Positions 57,732-64,000 of a DNA stretch of 64,000 nucleotides are shown here, in pieces; within the stretch, counting starts at the first letter, position 1, and each line of letters opens with the position of its first letter. The translations under genes and the position numbers were made by a program. The DNA is from Lachnospiraceae bacterium (GTDB taxonomy: Bacteria > Bacillota > Clostridia > Lachnospirales > Lachnospiraceae), in assembly GCA_024698145.1 (NCBI GenBank), contig JAILRO010000054.1, forward strand, positions 1-64,000, in the 5' to 3' direction. Below the pieces are notes generated by a model. The model did no database searches and was not told the DNA's origin. It saw only the letters and a program-made list of their open reading frames with translations.

Positions 57732-58718
57732 ATGAAAGATGAATTAATAACAGAAGTAATGCAGAGGATGTTGCCATACTTAGATAACGCTCAATTAAAG
57801 AGGTTGAAAATAGTTATGAGTCAGACGTTCTCTGATTATAAGGTAAAGAATGTAGAAGATAAGTTGGAAAAGGACGATAATGGTGAAATTATAACAATGT
57901 TTATATCTTCTAAAAGAGTTGAAGGATGCTCTGAAAAAACCTTGAAGTATTATCGTAATACAATTGATGATATGATTTCAGTAATTAACAAGAATGTTCG
58001 TCACATACTCACCGAGGATTTGAGAAAATATTTAACCGATTATCAAACTAAAAATCAGACAAGTCGGGTAACAATAGATAATATTCGTCGGATTTTGTCT
58101 AGTTTTTTTTCATGGCTAGAGGATGAGGATTATATTATCAAGAGTCCCGTACGACGTATTCATAAGATCAAGACGTCAAGTTGTATAAAAGAGACATATT
58201 CGGATGAAGATTTGGAAAAGTTGCGTGACAATTGTGATGAGTTGAGAGATTTAGCAATGATTGATTTGCTTGTATCAACAGGAATGCGTGTTGGAGAAAT
58301 GGTGATTTTAAACCGTGGTGATATTAATTTTACAGAAAGAGAGTGCATTGTGTTTGGTAAAGGAAATAAAGAGCGGATAGTGTATTTTGATGCCAGAACG
58401 AAGTTGCACTTAAAGAAGTACCTTGATAGTCGCACAGACGATAACCCTGCTCTTTTTGTAACGCTTCGTGCACCATACAAACGTTTACAAATCGGTGGTG
58501 TGGAGTGTAGACTTAGAGAACTCGGGAGAAGAATGAGTATTGTTAAAGTTCATCCACATAAATTTAGACGAACACTTGCTACAATGGCAATTGATAAGGG
58601 TATGCCTATAGAACAGTTACAGAGACTTTTGGGGCATCAAAGAATAGATACGACATTGCAGTATGCGATGGTTAAACAGTGTAATGTAAAAAATGCACAT
58701 AGAAAATATATAAGTTAG
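57732..58718 (+). CDS. Tyrosine recombinase (phage-integrase family)
   Basis: The protein has 328 residues, with an N-terminal SAM-like DNA-binding domain (about 55-150) and a C-terminal catalytic domain. The catalytic residues are visible: Arg in STGMRVGEM, Lys in GKGNKERIV, HKFRR, LLGHQRIDTT and the nucleophile Tyr in TLQYAMV. It is complete and probably active. Its position between two hsdS genes that carry inverted repeats makes it the likely enzyme of hsdS inversion. GAAGGAG precedes the start. Confidence 0.95.
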   Translation: MKDELITEVMQRMLPYLDNAQLKRLKIVMSQTFSDYKVKNVEDKLEKDDNGEIITMFISSKRVEGCSEKTLKYYRNTIDDMISVINKNVRHILTEDLRKYLTDYQTKNQTSRVTIDNIRRILSSFFSWLEDEDYIIKSPVRRIHKIKTSSCIKETYSDEDLEKLRDNCDELRDLAMIDLLVSTGMRVGEMVILNRGDINFTERECIVFGKGNKERIVYFDARTKLHLKKYLDSRTDDNPALFVTLRAPYKRLQIGGVECRLRELGRRMSIVKVHPHKFRRTLATMAIDKGMPIEQLQRLLGHQRIDTTLQYAMVKQCNVKNAHRKYIS

Positions 58719-58727
58719 GATGGTGAA

Positions 58728-59969
58728 ATGATGGATAATTGGAAAAAGGTTATACTATCCGATGTACTAAAGGAAAAGGGATATATTCGAGGACCTTTTG
58801 GGTCAGCATTAAAACGAGCAGAATTGTTATCAGAGGGAATTCCTGTATATGAGCAACAGCACGCTATATATAACAGTCGTGATTTTCGCTTTTATATAGA
58901 TGAAAAAAAACTCGTGGAAATGAAACGATTTCAAGTGAAAACAAATGATTTGATTATAAGTTGTTCGGGTACGGTCGGTAAGGTGTCAATTATTGAGGAT
59001 GACGCCCCTAAAGGAATTATTAGTCAAGCATTATTGCTTTTGCGAGTTAATGAAGATGTTATCTTGCCGTTATATTTGAAGTATTTTTTTACATCACGAG
59101 AGGGATATAACGCAATAGTGTCTCGGTCAAGTGGATCTGTTCAGATAAATATATCGAGGCGAAATGTGATTGAAAACATTCCATTATACCTACCGTCGCT
59201 TGATATCCAGCAAAAGATTGTAGGAATATTATCCAGTGTTGATGAAAAAATACGAAAGAATAATGAAATAAACGATAATTTAGAGGAGCAAGCGTTAGCC
59301 CTTTTCCGTCATTACTTCATGGATTTTGCACCATATGGCGGTGTTGCTCCTTCTAACTGGAAAGAAGTATCGCTAGATGATGTATGTACCCGGATAACTG
59401 ACGGATCGCACTATAGTCCCGCAGATGCTCCTGAATCTCCATACCCTATGTATTCCGTCAAGGATATGGAAACTTATGGTTTCAACTCTTCGTCCTGTAA
59501 GCACATCTCCGAGGAAGATTTCCGAAAAATGCAAAAAGGCGACTGTGTTCCTCTGCTTAATGACATCTTGGTCGCTAAGGATGGCAGTTATCTGAAAGCG
59601 ATATTCATCTGTTCCGAAGAGAAAGAAGAAGCAATACTTTCATCCATCGCTATTTTTAGACCAGATACAAATATCATAATTCCAGAGATTCTCCTATACC
59701 TCCTTAAGCAGCCTTCCGTTCGAAAAGATGTAGGCGATAACTATGTTTCTGGCTCAGCATTACCAAGAATAGTCCTTAAAGACTTCAAGAAATACCGTTT
59801 TATGCTTCCACCAATGGATGAACAGCTGAAAATTGGTTCTGTACTTCATACAATTAGGATGCAAACCAAGGCAAAGATCGACGAAATACAGTGCTTGTCA
59901 TCCACGAGAGATGCACTCTTACCAAAGTTGATGTCTGGTGTGCTGGATGTCTCTGATATTGACCTCTAA
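58728..59969 (+). CDS. hsdS: Full-length HsdS specificity subunit
   Basis: The protein has 413 residues and two target-recognition domains. The first (about 5-150) has WKKVILSDVLKEKGYIRGPFGS and DLIISCSGTVGKVSI. The central conserved helix NNEINDNLEEQALALFRHYF carries the repeat at 59268. The second domain (about 205-385) has VSLDDVCTRITDGSHYSP, and the end is RDALLPKLMSGVLDVSDIDL. Another repeat follows the stop. The second half is visibly richer in C and G than the first, which suits a cassette of separate origin. AGGATGG precedes ATG codons at 58728 and 58731. This is the intact specificity subunit in the present state. Confidence 0.94.
   Translation: MMDNWKKVILSDVLKEKGYIRGPFGSALKRAELLSEGIPVYEQQHAIYNSRDFRFYIDEKKLVEMKRFQVKTNDLIISCSGTVGKVSIIEDDAPKGIISQALLLLRVNEDVILPLYLKYFFTSREGYNAIVSRSSGSVQINISRRNVIENIPLYLPSLDIQQKIVGILSSVDEKIRKNNEINDNLEEQALALFRHYFMDFAPYGGVAPSNWKEVSLDDVCTRITDGSHYSPADAPESPYPMYSVKDMETYGFNSSSCKHISEEDFRKMQKGDCVPLLNDILVAKDGSYLKAIFICSEEKEEAILSSIAIFRPDTNIIIPEILLYLLKQPSVRKDVGDNYVSGSALPRIVLKDFKKYRFMLPPMDEQLKIGSVLHTIRMQTKAKIDEIQCLSSTRDALLPKLMSGVLDVSDIDL
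59268..59283 (+). repeat. Inverted-repeat recombination site 3 (plus orientation)
   Basis: ATAAACGATAATTTAG lies in the middle of the second hsdS gene, between its two target-recognition domains, in the same codon frame as site 1. Confidence 0.88.
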
Positions 59970-59972
59970 GCC

Positions 59973-59989
59973 GCTAAATTATCGTTTAT
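59973..59989 (-). repeat. Inverted-repeat recombination site 4 (minus orientation)
   Basis: GCTAAATTATCGTTTAT is the reverse complement of site 1 over 17 bases and of site 3 over 16, placed 3 bases after the hsdS stop. With site 3 it borders a 0.72-kb segment holding the second recognition domain. Confidence 0.9.
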
Positions 59990-60000
59990 AGGGGGAGAAT

Positions 60001-60783
60001 ATGAATTTATTTGATGATGAAAATAAAATAATAGAACATTTTCAACGTATACAGGATAAAGAAGTTTTCTTTCCAAGCTTAGATGATGAAATTGAGTCCC
60101 TTTATAGATCAATACATGAGACAGCAGAGTGGACTAATTGGACTTACAGTGCAGGTAAAGATGATCCGCCTCCGGATTATTACAACGATGTTATATCGGT
60201 AATGATGGATGTGATGCGTGTTGATGATCATGCATTTTTAAGTAAAAAAGGAAAAGTTATTAATCCAACGAATGCTGGAGAAAGCAAGCTTAGAAAAGAA
60301 TTGGATGAGAGTGGAATCTTAGAACTCTTTCCTAATTGCAAAGAAGTATTTATTAATGCAAAGACTCTACTGCCGACGGAAGAGGATCACAATTACACAT
60401 TTTATAAAGAGAACTTTGCACGTGTAGTTCGTGAACATGCAAAGAAGATAGAGTTATATAAGCAGAATCATCCGGGTTACAAAACAGTTTTCTTTGTAAT
60501 GGATGAGTCCTCAGCATATTTTCGTATATACGATAAGTCAATAAAAATTGAAGAAGGAAAAGGTGTTAAAGGCGCACCACATTTATTCTTTTTTGATAAA
60601 TCCTTTGTAGATGTGATGCAAGATGCACAAATTGATTATTTGATATGGTATGCGCCATTCAAATTACTAAGAACAAAAGATGGGATTTTTACAATGCCAC
60701 AAGCAGTTATTTACAATATTCACGAAATTGATTTCGAAGATATTGAGTACGATCAATCTGAAATGCGTAGTAGTGAAGTATAG
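60001..60783 (+). CDS. Hypothetical protein between hsdS and hsdR (260 aa)
   Basis: I do not recognise this soluble acidic protein of 260 residues. It has an acidic start (DDEIESLYRSIHETAEWTNW), a central basic helix, then a core with KTVFFVMDESSAYFRI, HLFFFDKSFVDVM, DYLIWYAPFKLL and MPQAVIYNIHEIDFED. This alternation of strands and acidic turns could be a nuclease-like fold, but no motif proves that. GGGGGAG precedes the start. It is 9 bases before hsdR, so it is probably made together with the restriction subunit and may be an accessory part of the system. Confidence 0.75.
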   Translation: MNLFDDENKIIEHFQRIQDKEVFFPSLDDEIESLYRSIHETAEWTNWTYSAGKDDPPPDYYNDVISVMMDVMRVDDHAFLSKKGKVINPTNAGESKLRKELDESGILELFPNCKEVFINAKTLLPTEEDHNYTFYKENFARVVREHAKKIELYKQNHPGYKTVFFVMDESSAYFRIYDKSIKIEEGKGVKGAPHLFFFDKSFVDVMQDAQIDYLIWYAPFKLLRTKDGIFTMPQAVIYNIHEIDFEDIEYDQSEMRSSEV

Positions 60784-60792
60784 GAGGAAGGT

Positions 60793-63700
60793 ATGACGTC
60801 ATTATACACGGAAGCTGATTATGAAAACTCAATAATAGAGCTATTTCAAGAAATGGGATATCAGCATATATATGGACCTGATGTTGAGAGAGATTTTACT
60901 AATCCTTTATTTGAATCAGAATTACTAGCTGCGTTATCAAGGATTAATCCAGATATGCCTTCCGATGCGATTTCAGATGCATTATTCAAACTTAAGAATT
61001 TTGAAAATGCTGATTTAGTACAGAAGAATGCTGTGTTTATGGATTATTTGCAAAATGGTATCGAAGTGCGTTATTTAGTAAAGGGTGAAGAACACTCAGG
61101 ACTGGTATATCTAATTGACTATAAAAATCCGTCTAATAATTCTTTCGTAGTAGCTAATCAATGGACGTTTGTTGAAAACAGTAACAAACGTCCGGATGTT
61201 TTGCTATTAATAAATGGATTGCCACTTGTATTAATTGAATTAAAATCCCCATCTAGAGAAGAAACAGATGCATCTGAAGCATATATGCAGATTCGTAATT
61301 ATATGCACGAAATTCCTTCAATGTTTATCTACAACTGTATTTGTGTAATGAGTGATCACCTTACATCAAAAGCAGGTACCATAACATCTGGCGAAGACAG
61401 ATTTATGGAGTGGAAGACCAAGGATGGTAATTATGAGAATACGCAATATGCTCAGTTTGATACTTTCTTCGAAGGTATTTTTGGCAAAGAGAGATTTCTG
61501 GATATCATAAAGAATTTTATCTGCTTTTCGAATGAGGGCATTAAAAAAGTAAAAATTTTAGCTGGATACCATCAGTATTTTGCTGTAAATAAGGCTGTGA
61601 TATCAACTAAAAATGCGACAGAGACAGACGGTAAGGGTGGTGTTTTTTGGCATACACAAGGTAGTGGTAAATCCTTATCTATGGTTTTCTATGCTCATTT
61701 GCTTCAGGATGCTTTAGAGAGTCCTACAATTGTTGTTATTACAGATAGGAATGATTTGGATGACCAGCTTTTTGGACAGTTTGCAAAGTGCAAAGATTTC
61801 TTGCGTCAGGAACCGATACATGCCGAGAGTAGAGAACACCTTAAAACATTATTAGATGGTCGTAAAGCAAATGGAATCATTTTTACTACGATGCAAAAGT
61901 TTGAAGAATCAGATGAGCCGTTATCAGAGAGAAGAAACATTGTTGTGATGGCTGATGAAGCACATCGTGGTCAGTATGGTTTAAAAGAAAAGGTTGATGC
62001 TAAAACAGGTGAGATAAAAATTGGTACAGCAAGAGTAATCAGAAATAGTCTGCCAAATGCTACATATATCGGCTTTACAGGTACTCCGATTTCTATGAAG
62101 GATAGAAGTACAAGAGAAGTATTTGGTGACTATATTGATGTTTATGATATGACACAGGCCGTTGAAGATGGGGCTACACGTCCTGTTTATTATGAGAGTC
62201 GTGTAATTAAGCTTAAACTGGATCAGGATACACTAAAGCTTATAGATGCAGAGTATGACATTATGGCAAATAATGCTGATCCTGAAGTTATCGAGAAAAG
62301 TAAGAAGGAACTCGGCCAGATGGAAGCAATACTCGGAAATGATGAAACGATTGCTTCTTTAGTAGATGATATCTTAGATCATTATGAGAATAACCGTGAA
62401 AATCTTTTGACTGGAAAAGCTATGATTGTAGCCTATTCTCGTGCAATTGCATTAAAAATCTATCGTCGAATATTAGAGATTCGTCCAGGATGGGAAGAAA
62501 AAGTTGCTGTAGTAATGACGGAGAGTAATAAAGATCCGGAAGATTGGCGAGGAATTATTGGAAATAAACGACATAGAGATGAATTGGCGAAAGAGTTTAA
62601 AGATAATGAAAGTCCTTTGAAAATAGCGATAGTTGTAGATATGTGGCTCACGGGATTTGATGTGCCATCTCTTGCGACAATGTACGTGTACAAGCCTATG
62701 CAGGGATATAATTTGATGCAGGCTATCGCTCGTGTTAATAGAGTATTCGAAGACAAAGAAGGTGGGCTTGTCGTTGATTATGTAGGTATTGCATCTGCTC
62801 TTAAGCAGGCGATGAATGATTACACAATAAGAGATAAAAAGAACTATGGTGATACAGATATTGCAACGGTAGCATATCCAAAATTCTTGGAAAAACTTTC
62901 TGTGTGTCGAGATTTATTCCATGGTTATGATTATTCAAAATTTACCAATGGTATAAATCTTGAAAGATCAAAAGCCATTAGTGGAGCTGTAAACTTTATT
63001 GTTGATGTGAATAGAGAAAAGGAACGGGAGGATTTCTTAAAAGAGGCATTATTACTACGTCAAGCATTGTCATTGTGCTCCTCTCTTGCAGAAGAAGAAC
63101 TTCGAATTGAAGCAGCGTTCTTTGAGTCTGTTCGCGTTCTTGTAATGCGAATTATGAATAAAGGTGAAGGGAAGAAGATTTCTTTGCCGGAAATGAATGC
63201 AAGGGTTAACGCTCTGTTGGAACAGAGTATCAAGAGTACAGGAGTTATTAATTTATTCTCTGATGTTAATGGAGATTTCTCTTTATTTGATCCAAAATTC
63301 TTAGAGGAAATTGGTAAAATGAAAGAGAAAAACCTTGCAGTTGAGTTGTTGAAAAAACTGATTTCAGAGCAAGTTATTATTTACAAACGTACCAACGTTG
63401 TTAAGTCTGAAAAATTTAGTGAAATTATTCAGCAGGCAATGAACAGATATCTTAATGGAATGCTTACCAATGAGCAAGTTATTGAAGAATTACTTAATCT
63501 TGCCAATCAAATTCAGGCTGCTCAACAAGAAGGACAGAAACTGGGACTCACAGCAGATGAATTGGCGTTTTATGATGCGTTAACGAAACCACAAGCTATA
63601 AAGGATTTTTATGAGAATGAAGAACTAATAGCTATCACTAAGGAATTGGCTGATGCATTAAGAAAGAATAAGACGATAGATTGGCAGAAACGTGATTCCG

Positions 63701-63894
63701 CTAGAGCGAAAATGCGTATGCTTATTAAGAAACTTTTGAAGAAACATAAGTATCCGCCAGAGGGCATGGATGATGCAGTTCAGACAGTTATGCTTCAGTG
63801 TGAACTTTGGACGGATAATAATGATATGATGGAAAAAAGAGTGATAAAATACGCTTCTAGAATGGGGGAGTATGTTTCCGAAATCAATAAATAG
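60793..63894 (+). CDS. hsdR: Type I restriction subunit HsdR
   Basis: The protein has 1033 residues, the usual HsdR size. The N-terminal nuclease has RPDVLLLINGLPLVLIELKSP (acidic residue and ExK). The translocase motor has Walker A FWHTQGSGKSLSM, DEAH box MADEAHRGQYG, IGFTGTPI, and the motif VI region AIARVNRVFEDKEGG. The C-terminal helical part binds the methylase core. It cuts DNA far from the site recognised by HsdS. AGGAGG precedes the start. The gene is intact, so changes in HsdS would alter restriction as well as methylation. Confidence 0.97.
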   Translation: MTSLYTEADYENSIIELFQEMGYQHIYGPDVERDFTNPLFESELLAALSRINPDMPSDAISDALFKLKNFENADLVQKNAVFMDYLQNGIEVRYLVKGEEHSGLVYLIDYKNPSNNSFVVANQWTFVENSNKRPDVLLLINGLPLVLIELKSPSREETDASEAYMQIRNYMHEIPSMFIYNCICVMSDHLTSKAGTITSGEDRFMEWKTKDGNYENTQYAQFDTFFEGIFGKERFLDIIKNFICFSNEGIKKVKILAGYHQYFAVNKAVISTKNATETDGKGGVFWHTQGSGKSLSMVFYAHLLQDALESPTIVVITDRNDLDDQLFGQFAKCKDFLRQEPIHAESREHLKTLLDGRKANGIIFTTMQKFEESDEPLSERRNIVVMADEAHRGQYGLKEKVDAKTGEIKIGTARVIRNSLPNATYIGFTGTPISMKDRSTREVFGDYIDVYDMTQAVEDGATRPVYYESRVIKLKLDQDTLKLIDAEYDIMANNADPEVIEKSKKELGQMEAILGNDETIASLVDDILDHYENNRENLLTGKAMIVAYSRAIALKIYRRILEIRPGWEEKVAVVMTESNKDPEDWRGIIGNKRHRDELAKEFKDNESPLKIAIVVDMWLTGFDVPSLATMYVYKPMQGYNLMQAIARVNRVFEDKEGGLVVDYVGIASALKQAMNDYTIRDKKNYGDTDIATVAYPKFLEKLSVCRDLFHGYDYSKFTNGINLERSKAISGAVNFIVDVNREKEREDFLKEALLLRQALSLCSSLAEEELRIEAAFFESVRVLVMRIMNKGEGKKISLPEMNARVNALLEQSIKSTGVINLFSDVNGDFSLFDPKFLEEIGKMKEKNLAVELLKKLISEQVIIYKRTNVVKSEKFSEIIQQAMNRYLNGMLTNEQVIEELLNLANQIQAAQQEGQKLGLTADELAFYDALTKPQAIKDFYENEELIAITKELADALRKNKTIDWQKRDSARAKMRMLIKKLLKKHKYPPEGMDDAVQTVMLQCELWTDNNDMMEKRVIKYASRMGEYVSEINK

Positions 63895-63950
63895 TAAGCT
63901 GTTAAGCTAGTTTATATATAATTAAGATTTAGGAAGAAGATACTGTAATT

Positions 63951-64000
63951 GTGGAACAATTCAAATGGGATAACTTTTATGAGGAGTTTGCGTCAAAGTT
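63951..64000 (+). CDS. Start of a gene cut by the window end, possibly McrB-like
   Basis: The frame reads EQFKWDNFYEEFASK from a GTG start. An aromatic WxxFYxEFAxKL opening is typical of McrB-type restriction ATPases. Only 16 codons are visible, the start codon is uncertain, and the AGGAAG site is far upstream, so this is a guess supported by the neighbouring restriction genes. Confidence 0.35.
   Translation, partial: MEQFKWDNFYEEFASK

Overview
The window looks like a chromosome segment of an AT-rich, Gram-positive anaerobe of the Clostridia, most likely Lachnospiraceae (inference). The reasons are strong AGGAGG ribosome sites, consensus TTGACA/TATAAT promoters, a single-chain PurL with fused glutaminase, many 4Fe-4S and flavin proteins, several cyclic-di-GMP enzymes, and a zinc-ribbon kinase plus HTH gene pair that I associate with this group. 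No species can be named from the sequence alone.

Bases 1-446 hold the last bases of a 23S rRNA gene, a spacer without a 5S gene, and tRNA-Trp with a terminator. Bases 491-3323 are a small envelope/glycosylation operon. Bases 3364-7912 hold two diguanylate cyclases and a DUF4349 lipoprotein. carB lies at 7968-11192, without carA. Bases 11324-18213 are a flavin-based electron-transfer locus: ApbE, two FMN-binding proteins carrying four SGAT flavin-attachment motifs, a membrane polyferredoxin, a NusG-II protein, a Gx transporter and a surface protein. Two matching palindromic operators control it. Bases 18571-25923 are a peptide-stress type ABC transporter, serine hydrolase and two-component operon, preceded by phased direct repeats. 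Bases 25948-30272 continue the signalling theme with a GGDEF-EAL protein, a protein combining MshEN-like repeats with a CheX-like domain, and a CheY. Bases 30367-42907 are mostly housekeeping: purL, nnr, alr, mazF, a CorC-like protein, an aldo/keto reductase, a CBS-containing pyrophosphatase, larE, a corrinoid adenosyltransferase and a MetH-activation-like protein.

From about 43 kb the window becomes an accessory and defence island. It holds an AbiEi-like regulator, a secreted nuclease, a DUF4143 ATPase with a WYL regulator, HigBA, a zinc-ribbon kinase/HTH pair, an antitoxin with a truncated PemK-like toxin, an Lrp regulator overlapping a free-standing RNA polymerase alpha-CTD-like protein, and a type I restriction-modification system. 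A conserved intergenic hairpin element occurs four times (about 47.85, 51.13, 53.23 and 54.26 kb) and separates these modules.

The most striking system is the type I R-M locus (54455-63894). It has two hsdS genes, a half-hsdS cassette on the opposite strand, a tyrosine recombinase, a small HTH protein, and four copies of a 14-16 bp inverted repeat. In the state shown, the hsdS next to hsdM stops just after one repeat. Inverting 56490-57170 would fuse it in frame to the antisense half and restore a two-domain HsdS of about 399 residues. The sequence therefore predicts a phase-variable restriction specificity switch. The start of a possible McrB-like gene closes the window.
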